Shown here: piece after piece, positions 7,626 through 14,396 of the stretch
Layout of the letters: each line of letters starts with the position of its first letter
Position numbering within the stretch: the first letter of the stretch is position 1
From: Sva-07 sp964549065
GTDB taxonomy: Bacteria; Actinomycetota; Acidimicrobiia; Acidimicrobiales; Ilumatobacteraceae
Direction: 5' to 3'
Length of the DNA stretch: 20,583 nt
NCBI GenBank assembly: GCA_964549065.1
Contig: CAZJUC010000033.1
Span: forward strand, 1 to 20,583
The notes under the pieces: model-generated
Databases searched by the model: none
Seen by the model: only the letters and a program-made list of their open reading frames with translations
What the model was told of the DNA's origin: nothing
Position numbers and translations under genes: made by a program

Positions 7626-7666
7626 CGCACCCAGCGGTCTCAGGTGGTGGCAATCGCTCCGAACGG

Positions 7667-8878
7667 TCAGGACACGGTGACGAGCGGGTCGCCGCCGAGT
7701 GCTTCGAGCGCGGCGATCGCCTCGTCGAGGGTGGCGACGGGGATGATCTCGACCTCACCACGTCCCGCATCCTCCAGGCGTTGCCGTTGCTCGGGATCGT
7801 CGAGTTCGCTCTGCGACGCCGGCACCAGGAACACCCCGATGCCGTTCTGGCGAACGGCGGAGACCTTCTGGGTCAGACCGCCGATCGCACCGACCGATCC
7901 GTCGAGGGCGATCGTGCCGGTCACGGCGACCTCCTGCGGACCGGTGAGATCGCCCGGTGACAACTCGTCGATCATCGCCAACGTGAACGCGAGACCCGCC
8001 GACGGTCCGCCGATGTCGTCGGTGCGGATGTCGACCTCGAACGGCAGGGTGATCGCCCGGGTGTCGAAGGGGAAGAACCCGATGATCGTGCGGTCGGGGT
8101 CCTCCGGCGACGCCGACAGCTCGACGGTCACATCGCGTTCACCCTCGCCGGGACGGTCGATCCGCAGGTCGACGGTGTCGCCGGGGGCCTTGTCGTCGAG
8201 GATGTCGGTGAGGTCCTCCACCGAATCGAGCGGCACTCCGTCTGCTTCGAGGATCCGGTCGGCGGGGTCGATCTGCTCGTCGGAGGGGAACCACTCGGCG
8301 CATTCGCCCTCGTCGCCGGGGGTCTTGCAGATCACGTCGCGCACGATCACCTCTCCGGGGGTGATCTCGACGTCGTAGCCGAGGGTGGTCAGGGCGACGT
8401 ACTGCGCCTCCTGCTCGGCACTGCGCATCAGTTGCAGGTTGAACTCACGGCGCTGGGTCGGGGTGCGTACACCGAACTTGTCCTCTTCGGTCAGGAATTC
8501 GACGGCAGGCTCGTCGCGGCCGGCGAACCACGACAGCACGGTCTGGCTCGGCGACGTGACCGTGACGAAATGGAAGCTGTTGGTGGTGTCGAAACGTTCG
8601 ACGCCGGGAGGGAGCTCGCCGAACACGATGCGCGCGTTCACTGCGTCGGCCGAGGCCGGGGTCAGCGCGTACGGCGCTGGTTGCAGCTCGCCCGTGCGAC
8701 GATTCTCCTTCTCGGCGACCAGCGTCGACGGCAACAACGAAGCGACACCGATCGCAGCCAACACGCCCACGCCGACGATCGCCGATGCCCAGGCCCACCA
8801 GCGCGAGCGCGGAGCGACGAGGGCTGCCTCGGCCCCTCTCTGCTCGCTCGGTACGATGTCGGTTGTCGTGTCGGTCAC
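7667..8878 (-). CDS. Membrane-anchored PDZ-Lon (S16 family) serine protease
   Basis: With the GTG at 8876-8878 the product is 403 residues. It has one N-terminal membrane segment (about 27-50, WWAWASAIVGVGVLAAIGVA), an extracytoplasmic region with a PDZ-like domain (about 180-260, DPADRILEADGVPL), and a C-terminal Lon-type proteolytic domain. The Ser-Lys catalytic dyad is visible: S293 in GGPSAGL and K338 in GGLTQKV. Such single-pass proteases act outside the cytoplasm, and the family includes mycobacterial Rv3194c, whose gene adjoins a UPF0182 gene as here. GTG 8878 is preferred because GGTGAG lies 4 nt upstream; GTGs at 8887 and 8890 are alternatives that add three or four residues. Every candidate start overlaps the head-to-head neighbouring gene. 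Substrates cannot be told; DivIVA-MuF or UPF0182 are attractive guesses from context only. Confidence 0.9.
   Translation of the reverse strand: MTDTTTDIVPSEQRGAEAALVAPRSRWWAWASAIVGVGVLAAIGVASLLPSTLVAEKENRRTGELQPAPYALTPASADAVNARIVFGELPPGVERFDTTNSFHFVTVTSPSQTVLSWFAGRDEPAVEFLTEEDKFGVRTPTQRREFNLQLMRSAEQEAQYVALTTLGYDVEITPGEVIVRDVICKTPGDEGECAEWFPSDEQIDPADRILEADGVPLDSVEDLTDILDDKAPGDTVDLRIDRPGEGERDVTVELSASPEDPDRTIIGFFPFDTRAITLPFEVDIRTDDIGGPSAGLAFTLAMIDELSPGDLTGPQEVAVTGTIALDGSVGAIGGLTQKVSAVRQNGIGVFLVPASQSELDDPEQRQRLEDAGRGEVEIIPVATLDEAIAALEALGGDPLVTVS
8852..8857 (+). promoter_or_regulatory. Candidate -10 element TACGAT of the small membrane protein gene
   Basis: TACGAT at 8852-8857 is ten bases before the GTG at 8868, so RNA would begin about three bases before the start codon. 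The element lies inside the coding sequence of the divergent PDZ-Lon gene. It argues against ATG 8856 as the start, since that codon overlaps it. Confidence 0.35.
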
Positions 8879-9191
8879 GGATCTCACCACTCAGGCTGCC
8901 TGGATGGCCGGACTCGCGATTCTCGCGCTCGTCCTGGCCGGTTGGCGCAAGAATGCCAGAGCAACAGCGCCGACACCACGCGGTCAGCCGATTCTCCGTC
9001 GACCGTGGGAACCGGTGCCCATCGCCGAGACCACCACGTCGCTGTACAAGCGTCCCGGTCCGCTGCGCCGGCTCTGGGCCGCCGTGGCCGGTTCGGGCCT
9101 CGCGATCGTGATCGGCGCCGTGCTGGCCATCGTCATCGCGTTCGGCACCGGGTACCTCGTCATCACCCTCACCGATCTGCTGAAGCAGTGA
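8868..9191 (+). CDS. Small two-helix membrane protein, unknown function
   Basis: No family is recognised. From GTG 8868 the product is 107 residues, with hydrophobic segments at about 11-26 and 70-100 and a basic, proline-containing linker between them (WRKNARATAPTPRGQ, RRPWEPVPIAETT). Both ends would lie on the same side of the membrane. There is no Shine-Dalgarno sequence; TACGAT ten bases upstream suggests a near-leaderless start. ATG 8904 (MAGLAILALVL) would shorten it to 95 residues and remove the overlap with the divergent PDZ-Lon gene, so the start is uncertain. Its stop overlaps the next gene's GTG (GTGA at 9188-9191), which implies translational coupling and a functional link with the HEAT-repeat protein. 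Confidence 0.65.
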   Translation: MSVTDLTTQAAWMAGLAILALVLAGWRKNARATAPTPRGQPILRRPWEPVPIAETTTSLYKRPGPLRRLWAAVAGSGLAIVIGAVLAIVIAFGTGYLVITLTDLLKQ

Positions 9192-9778
9192 ACGACCCCG
9201 GCCTGCGCGCCGTCACCGTCGCCGGGCACACCGGCGACGACACCACGGCCCGCGCCGGCATGGCATCGCACGACCCTGCGGTGCGTGCGGCTGCACTCGG
9301 AGCCCTCGAGCGGCTCGGGCACCTCGACGACGACACGTTGGCCGACGCACTCCGCGACCGCGAGCTGGTCGTGCGGCGCCGTGCCGCCGAGATCGCCGCC
9401 TCGCACCGATCGGTCGATCTGCTCGACAGTCTGCACGACACCGACGAACGCGTCGTGGAAGTGGCGGCCTGGGCATGCGGCGAGCACGAGTCGCAGCGTG
9501 ACGCCATCGTCGAGCGCCTCGTCGAACTGGCCGGATCGGCGGCCGAGCCGTTGGTGCGCGAGTCGGCGGTGGCCGCGCTCGGCGCGATCGGCGACACCCG
9601 TGGTCTCGCGGCGATCATCGCTGCGTGCGACGACAAGCCGGCGGTGCGGCGGCGAGCGGTGTTGGCGCTCGCTCCGTTCGACGGCGCCGACGTCGACGCC
9701 ACGATCGAACGGGCGCTCGCCGACCGCGACTGGCAGGTCCGCCAAGCGGCCGAAGATCTCCGCCGTGCCCAGTCCTGA
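9188..9778 (+). CDS. HEAT-repeat protein
   Basis: The 196-residue product is built from about five alpha-helical HEAT-type repeats of roughly 30 residues, visible as DPAVRAAALGALERLG, DRELVVRRRAAEIAA, DERVVEVAAWACGEHES, EPLVRESAVAALGAIGD and KPAVRRRAVLALAPFD, ending DRDWQVRQAAEDLRRA. Such solenoids are protein-interaction scaffolds, and no catalytic residues are expected. The GTG at 9188 overlaps the stop of the small membrane protein by four bases (GTGA), so the two are probably co-translated and may act together at the membrane. The frame extends upstream, but that part is out-of-phase reading through the neighbours. The 52-bp palindromic element copy 2 follows. Confidence 0.85.
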   Translation: MNDPGLRAVTVAGHTGDDTTARAGMASHDPAVRAAALGALERLGHLDDDTLADALRDRELVVRRRAAEIAASHRSVDLLDSLHDTDERVVEVAAWACGEHESQRDAIVERLVELAGSAAEPLVRESAVAALGAIGDTRGLAAIIAACDDKPAVRRRAVLALAPFDGADVDATIERALADRDWQVRQAAEDLRRAQS

Positions 9779-9811
9779 GGCCCCGTCACACCCCCGACCG
9801 CGCTCCAACCC

Positions 9812-9863
9812 CGTTTGCGTTGCACTTCGGGTGACCCGCCCCACCAACAATCTCACGCAAACG
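9812..9863. repeat. 52-bp intergenic element, copy 2
   Basis: This has the same length as the element at 231-282, with 41 of 52 identical positions and no gaps. The left half is the best kept (24 of 27, starting CGTTTGCGTTGCA). The right half has decayed but keeps the outer ACGCAAACG, so an outer 9-bp stem and an inner GGTG/CACC pairing remain. It lies between the HEAT-repeat gene stop and the convergent GNAT gene stop. The rest of the 133-bp gap holds a 12-nt direct repeat (GGAGGTGAGGGA at 9883-9894 and 9899-9910). Confidence 0.75.
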
Positions 9864-9911
9864 TGGATTGGGGCCTGCGCAGGGAGGTGAGGGAAGCAGG
9901 AGGTGAGGGAG

Positions 9912-10349
9912 TCAGAAGGTGTAGCGGTAGACGTTGGTCTCGCGCGGCTCGAACCCGATACGCCGGTACAGCCGATTGGCGGCCTCACGCGAGGGACGAC
10001 TGGTGAGGCTGACGTCCTTGGCGCCTCGCGCGCTGGCTTCGTCGAGCGCTGCTCGGTTGAGCAACTCCCCCAGTCCGTGACCGCGGACGTCGCCGTCGAC
10101 CACCACGTCCTCGATCCAGGCCTTGGTGCCCGTGGGAATCCGGTAGAAGGCCAACGTGAGGCTGCCCACGATGCGGCCGTCGACCCTCGCCACGAACAGC
10201 ACGGTGTCGTCGCTCCCGACCAGGGCCGCAAGGTGGTCGTACGACGGCGGGGGCGACGACGTCGACAACTGCGGGATCAACCGGTTGAAGGCCTCGACGA
10301 GTTCGTCGTCGACCGCATGCACGGCGACGACGACGGCGCCCTCCTCCAT
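9912..10349 (-). CDS. GNAT family N-acetyltransferase
   Basis: The 145-residue product is a complete single-domain GNAT enzyme, transferring an acetyl group from acetyl-CoA to an unknown amine. Motif A at about 82-97 (VVVDGDVRGHGLGELL) holds the R/Q-x-x-G-x-G/A acetyl-CoA loop (R89, G90, G92), and motif B at 123-133 (AANRLYRRIGF) holds the tyrosine usually acting as general acid (Y128). ATG 10349 is chosen because GGAGGG (10359 to 10354) lies 4 nt upstream, the strongest Shine-Dalgarno sequence I see in the window. The in-frame GTG at 10391 would add 14 polar residues and sits 9 nt after a TAGCGT element, so a longer leaderless form is possible. It is divergent from the PAC2 gene. Confidence 0.88.
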   Translation of the reverse strand: MEEGAVVVAVHAVDDELVEAFNRLIPQLSTSSPPPSYDHLAALVGSDDTVLFVARVDGRIVGSLTLAFYRIPTGTKAWIEDVVVDGDVRGHGLGELLNRAALDEASARGAKDVSLTSRPSREAANRLYRRIGFEPRETNVYRYTF

Positions 10350-10400
10350 TGCGCCCTCCGTGCCGCCGGCTCGATTCGTGTGCTCGCTCACCAGCCGCCG

Positions 10401-10426
10401 ACGCTACCGCGTGTCGCCGGTAGCGT
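10401..10426. promoter_or_regulatory. Symmetric divergent promoter between GNAT (-) and PAC2 (+) genes
   Basis: A perfect 9-bp inverted repeat, ACGCTACCG (10401-10409) and CGGTAGCGT (10418-10426) with an 8-nt centre, places a TAGCGT -10 hexamer on both strands. On the plus strand the GTG of the PAC2 gene follows after 7 nt (leaderless spacing). On the minus strand RNA would start near 10394, upstream of the GNAT ribosome-binding site. It could equally be an operator bound by a dimeric regulator. Confidence 0.55.
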
Positions 10427-10433
10427 GGTGCCC

Positions 10434-11315
10434 GTGGGAACCGAGCACGTTCGTTGGCTGGCGGAACCGAACCTCGAGCGACCCGTGCTCGTCGCTGCGT
10501 TCACCGGCTGGAACGATGCCGGCGATTCCGCGTCGATCGCCCTGCGCACGATGATCGAGGCCTGGGGTGCCGAGGCGCTCGCCGAGATCGATCCCGAGCA
10601 GTTCACCGACTTCGCCACCGTCCGACCACACGTGCGTCTCGACGAGCAACACCACCGCTCGATCGTGTGGCCCACCGTCGGCGTCTGGTCGGTGTCGCTT
10701 CCGGGCACCGACGTCATCTTGGTACTCGGCCCGGAGCCGGCATTGCGTTGGCGGCTGTTCTGCGAACAGATCGAGGGGATTGCCGAGGCCTGCGGCGCCA
10801 CGATGGCGATCTCGCTCGGTGCGCTCCTGGCCGACGTCCCCCACTCGCGCCCCGTGCCACTGATCGGCACCGCCACCGATGAGTCGCTCATCGAGCGCTT
10901 CGAGCTGCGGCGTTCGCAGTACGAGGGTCCAACGGGCATCGTCGGGGTGCTCCACGACGCACTCCACCGCACCGGGATGGCGACCGCGTCGTTGTGGGCA
11001 GCGGTGCCCGGCTACGCCTCGCAGATCCCGTCACCGAAGGCGGCGATGGCGATGGTCGAGCGGGCATGCTCGATGATCGGCACACCGGCCCCCGTCACCC
11101 GGCTCGCCAACGAGGCCGCCGCCTACGACGCCCAGGTGGCAGCGATGATCGGCGACGACGACGACATGATCGAGTACCTCTCGCGCCTCGAACAGCTCAC
11201 CGACGAGGAGACCGGCCACGATCACGACGACGACCTGTCGTCGGCCACCCCGGTTGATCCCGACGCCCTCGTCGAGGAAGTCGAACAGTTCCTCCGCGAC
11301 CGCGACACCGACTGA
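10434..11315 (+). CDS. PAC2 (proteasome assembly chaperone-like) family protein
   Basis: The 293-residue product belongs to the PAC2 family (COG2047), with the hallmark N-terminal strand and loop VLVAAFTGWNDAGDSAS (GWNDAG at 25-30) and conserved blocks MAISLGALLADVPHSRP and GVLHDALHRTGMATASLWAAVPGY. Actinobacterial members are relatives of the eukaryotic proteasome assembly chaperone 2 fold. Their role in bacteria is not settled, although many of these bacteria have a 20S proteasome. The C-terminus is very acidic (GDDDD, HDHDDD). GTG 10434 is chosen because TAGCGT ends 7 nt before it; GTGs at 10425 and 10428 are alternatives. No proteasome gene lies in the window. Confidence 0.88.
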   Translation: MGTEHVRWLAEPNLERPVLVAAFTGWNDAGDSASIALRTMIEAWGAEALAEIDPEQFTDFATVRPHVRLDEQHHRSIVWPTVGVWSVSLPGTDVILVLGPEPALRWRLFCEQIEGIAEACGATMAISLGALLADVPHSRPVPLIGTATDESLIERFELRRSQYEGPTGIVGVLHDALHRTGMATASLWAAVPGYASQIPSPKAAMAMVERACSMIGTPAPVTRLANEAAAYDAQVAAMIGDDDDMIEYLSRLEQLTDEETGHDHDDDLSSATPVDPDALVEEVEQFLRDRDTD

Positions 11316-11362
11316 TCACCGGTGACACCCCGACGGAGTCGCCACGGTCGCGACGCCTCGCG

Positions 11363-12061
11363 TCAGTCGGTGCGCCAGACCGGCGACCGCACCGAATCGA
11401 ACGTGGCCGGCGCTTCCTTCCCGTCGATCGCCTCGAACGCCATCGGACCCCACCACTGTGCGCCCGCTGTCGCCTCGGGGAGCGCATCGGCGGCGAACCA
11501 CCCGACATCGGCGGTCTCGAGCGGGTGCGGAGCCAGCGCCCCACCGGTGGCACGACAGTGGAACAGCAACATGTACATCCCGAAGCGGCTGAAGCCCATC
11601 CGTTGGCCGTCGACCACACCGAGCAGCCGCAGCGGCTCGCACTCGATGCCAGTCTCCTCGCTCACCTCTTTCACCGCGACCTCCGCCGGCGAGTAGCCGA
11701 CGTCGGCCCAGCCGGTGGGATAGAGCCAGATGCCGGAGTCCTTGCGCTGCACCAACAGGATCTCCCCGGCCTCGTTGCCGACGATCGCGCCGACGGCGAC
11801 CTTCGGGGTCACGTAGCCGGGAACCCCTTCCCCGATCGACTCGAGCCACTCCTGCACGAAGTGGTCGGTTTCTCGCCGCACGGCAATCGCCTCGTCGGCG
11901 AGTTCGCTCTCGTTCGCGGCTGCCTTGATGTCGGCGGCGATGTGGAGCACCTCTTCGTACCGCTCACGCTCGTACAGGTTCTCGGTGAATCCCATCCCGG
12001 TGCGGGCGATCGCGGCGAGCGACTCGCTCCACCTCGCCAGATCGCGTGCGCTCGCTGTCAC
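11363..12061 (-). CDS. Nudix hydrolase with Nudix_N_2-type N-terminal domain
   Basis: The 232-residue product has an N-terminal helical domain (about 15-75, ARTGMGFTENLYERERYEEVL) like that of Nudix enzymes acting on nucleoside diphosphates linked to another group, followed by the Nudix fold. The Nudix box is G117 to I139. It keeps the metal-binding KEVSEETGI core (E132, E135, E136) but has lysine for the usual arginine (K131) and tyrosine (Y123) for the usual first glutamate. As I recall, GWADVGYSP variants like this are common in this subfamily, so the enzyme is probably active. ADP-ribose or a nucleotide sugar is a plausible substrate, not proven. GTG 12061 is preferred over GTG 12070 because TAACGT at 12069-12074 lies 7 nt before it and overlaps the GTG at 12070. 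Confidence 0.87.
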   Translation of the reverse strand: MTASARDLARWSESLAAIARTGMGFTENLYERERYEEVLHIAADIKAAANESELADEAIAVRRETDHFVQEWLESIGEGVPGYVTPKVAVGAIVGNEAGEILLVQRKDSGIWLYPTGWADVGYSPAEVAVKEVSEETGIECEPLRLLGVVDGQRMGFSRFGMYMLLFHCRATGGALAPHPLETADVGWFAADALPEATAGAQWWGPMAFEAIDGKEAPATFDSVRSPVWRTD

Positions 12062-12068
12062 GGCGCTC

Positions 12069-12074
12069 ACGTTA
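12069..12074 (-). promoter_or_regulatory. Candidate leaderless promoter -10 (TAACGT) of the Nudix gene
   Basis: TAACGT (12074 to 12069) is followed by seven bases and GTG 12061. It lies in the short gap after the glnD stop at 12087, so the Nudix gene can be transcribed on its own as well as by read-through. Confidence 0.5.
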
Positions 12075-12086
12075 GGGCATCGCCGC

Positions 12087-14396
12087 TCAGGTCACGGCGT
12101 GCAGCAGCGCGCGATGGATCTCCTCGCGGTACGCCGAGTCGGTCACGAGGGCACCCCCGGCGCGCACGTAGAACGTGTCGACGACCTCCATCCCGATCGT
12201 CTGCACGGTCGCGTGGCGGATGTCGAGGCCGAGTTCGCCGAGCGCTTTGGAGATGCGATGCAGGATCCCGACCTTGGTGACGGCGCGCACGACGATCACC
12301 GTGGCGTTGCTCGATGCGGCGTCGTCGAACACCACCGAAGGCGGTTCGGGCGCGGCGGCCTGCGTGCGGCGGCGGCGGCGATAGGTGGCGGCACGCTCGG
12401 CCAATCGGGCCTCGATCGCGAGGCGATGTTCGAGTGCCCGGCTCAGGTCGGCCTTGACGGCCTGCCAGTCGATGCCGCCGTCGGGCACGACGATACGGAA
12501 CTGCGATGCGGCCATCCCGCCCTCGTCGGAGTGGGCCTGGGCGCTGACGACGTCGAGTCCGTGCAACGACAGCACCCCGGCGATCCGGCTGAAGGTCCCC
12601 GAGGCATCGGGGCCGACCGCCGTGATCACATCGCCGCTGCGCGACAGATGGACCTCACCGGCCGCCATCACCGCGAGCGTCTCGGCGTCGGGGAACAGCC
12701 GCCACGTGACCTCGGCGACGTCACCACCGCCGAGCACGTGACGGGTTCTCGCGACCAGCTCGGTGACGAGACCTTCCTTCCACTCGCCCCACGCCGACGG
12801 CCCGGTCGCCAGCGAGTCGGCCTCGGTCAACGCGTGGAGCAGTTCGAGCACCTCGGAGCTACCGGCTGCGGCGGCGACCTGTTGGATCGTGGCGGGATCG
12901 GTGAGGTCGCGCCGCATCGCCACGTCGGGTAACAGCAGGTGCTGCTCGACCATCGTGACGAGGACCTCGACGTCGGCGGGAGCGAGCCCCAGTTTCGGCC
13001 CGACGACCCGCACGAGATCCATCCCGACCTCGGTGTGATCGCCCGGATAGCCCTTGCCGAGATCGTGCAGCAGCGCACCGAGCACGAGCAGATCGGGTCG
13101 CGCCACCCGGTGGGCGAGTTCGGCGGCGTTGGCGGCGGCTTCCCACAGGTGCCGGTCGACGGTGAAACGGTGGTAGGCGTTGCGCTGGGGCCGTGAGCGA
13201 ACCGGCTCCCATTCGGGCAGCAGGCGAGCCAGCAGGTTTCGTTGGTCGAGCGATTCGAGCACCGGGATCGCTCGATGTCCCTCGAGCAGCAGCGCAACGA
13301 GTTCGTCGGTCGCGCCGACCGGCCACACACCGGGCCATCCCTCGACACCGTCGCTCAGGCGATCGAGCGTCGCCCGGCCGATGCGGCATTCGTGGCGGGC
13401 AGCGGCGACGGCGGCCTGCAGCACCAGCGTGGAGTCGCGAGCCGGGTCGGCGGTGGGGGCCAACTCGATCTCGCCGCCGCGCAACACCACCCCGGGGGCG
13501 ACGGCCCGGTCGGGTCCGGAGTCGGCGGCGCGGACCGCACGGTCCCAGTTCTCGTCGCACAACCAGGCGATCGTCCGACCCGCCGCGGCGACATCGGCCA
13601 TCATGTCGTCGGCGTTACGCCATCCGCCGGCGTCGGCCGCCGAGTCCTGGTCCTCGAGACGAAGCGTGTCGCCCGCACGACCCGTGGCGAGATGCAGTGC
13701 GACGCGGGCGCGCAGGAGCACGTCGTAGGAACGGTCGAGTTCGATGAGGTCTTCGGCAATCAGCCGGAGCCCCCCTGCCTCGGCCCACCAGAGCGACTGG
13801 ACATCGCGCAGACCGCCGTGACCGTCCTTGAGGTCGGGTTCGAGGCGGTACGCGACGTCGCCGGCGGACTCCTGGCGAACACGGACGCGTGCGCGCAGCT
13901 CAGTGAGGTGGCGCTCGCGTCGGTCGACCCATGTTGCGAGACCCTGCTCGACGACCTGCGCCGCCAGCTCCTCGTCGCCTGCCAGTGTCCGCGCGGTGAG
14001 GAGCGCCGTCGCCGAGTCGAGGTCGGTGCGGGCCAGGTCGAGCTGCTCGTCGACACGCCGCACGGCGTGGCCGAGCTTGACGCCCGTGTCCCAGAGCGGA
14101 TACCAGATGGCGCTGGCGAGCGGCTCGACGTCCTTCGCGACCTTCTTCGCCTTCACGTCGTGGACGAGCAGCAGATCGAGATCGCTCTGCGGCGCCAGTT
14201 CGCCCCGGCCGTAGCCCCCGATGGCGAGCAGCGCGACCCGCCCTCGTGGGCGCTCGACCCGTTCAATTGCCGAATCGAAGATGTCGACCACGAAGTCGTC
14301 GGTGACCTCGGCGAGTCGGCGGCAGTAGTGCCTTCCCGGCACGGCGACCGCGGCGGCGACCGTGGCGAGGTGCCCGGCACGTACCGATGCCGTCAC
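12087..14396 (-). CDS. glnD: PII uridylyltransferase / uridylyl-removing enzyme GlnD
   Basis: The 769-residue product has the full GlnD order. The nucleotidyltransferase domain carries GGYGRGELAPQSDLDLLL (G60, G61, S71, D72, D74), and the linker carries the conserved LEPDLKDGHGGLRD (186-198). The HD domain with H416 and H444-D445 (LLHDLGKGYPGDHTEVG) removes UMP, and two C-terminal ACT domains (about 590-665 and 700-769) sense glutamine. The enzyme modifies the PII signal protein according to nitrogen status; in actinobacteria the nucleotide added to PII can be AMP rather than UMP. The GTG start overlaps the stop of the upstream sigma-like gene by four bases (GTGA, 14393-14396). In many actinobacteria glnD follows amtB and glnB/glnK; neither is here, so the context is unusual. 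Confidence 0.95.
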   Translation of the reverse strand: MTASVRAGHLATVAAAVAVPGRHYCRRLAEVTDDFVVDIFDSAIERVERPRGRVALLAIGGYGRGELAPQSDLDLLLVHDVKAKKVAKDVEPLASAIWYPLWDTGVKLGHAVRRVDEQLDLARTDLDSATALLTARTLAGDEELAAQVVEQGLATWVDRRERHLTELRARVRVRQESAGDVAYRLEPDLKDGHGGLRDVQSLWWAEAGGLRLIAEDLIELDRSYDVLLRARVALHLATGRAGDTLRLEDQDSAADAGGWRNADDMMADVAAAGRTIAWLCDENWDRAVRAADSGPDRAVAPGVVLRGGEIELAPTADPARDSTLVLQAAVAAARHECRIGRATLDRLSDGVEGWPGVWPVGATDELVALLLEGHRAIPVLESLDQRNLLARLLPEWEPVRSRPQRNAYHRFTVDRHLWEAAANAAELAHRVARPDLLVLGALLHDLGKGYPGDHTEVGMDLVRVVGPKLGLAPADVEVLVTMVEQHLLLPDVAMRRDLTDPATIQQVAAAAGSSEVLELLHALTEADSLATGPSAWGEWKEGLVTELVARTRHVLGGGDVAEVTWRLFPDAETLAVMAAGEVHLSRSGDVITAVGPDASGTFSRIAGVLSLHGLDVVSAQAHSDEGGMAASQFRIVVPDGGIDWQAVKADLSRALEHRLAIEARLAERAATYRRRRRTQAAAPEPPSVVFDDAASSNATVIVVRAVTKVGILHRISKALGELGLDIRHATVQTIGMEVVDTFYVRAGGALVTDSAYREEIHRALLHAVT

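Noticed and set aside
5595..8378. A 927-codon open frame on the plus strand opposite DivIVA-MuF and part of PDZ-Lon
   Set aside because: It is the antisense of a GC-rich coding region with an in-frame repeat array. The translation is low-complexity Gly/Val/Arg with no recognisable domain, while the minus strand encodes clear domains.
9883..9910. 12-nt direct repeat GGAGGTGAGGGA near the GNAT gene end
   Set aside because: Only two copies in a purine-rich stretch. It resembles a local slippage duplication, not a CRISPR or attachment site.
11316..11325. Palindrome TCACCGGTGA right after the PAC2 gene stop
   Set aside because: Ten bases with no loop or T-tract cannot form a useful RNA hairpin. 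Such short palindromes are expected by chance.
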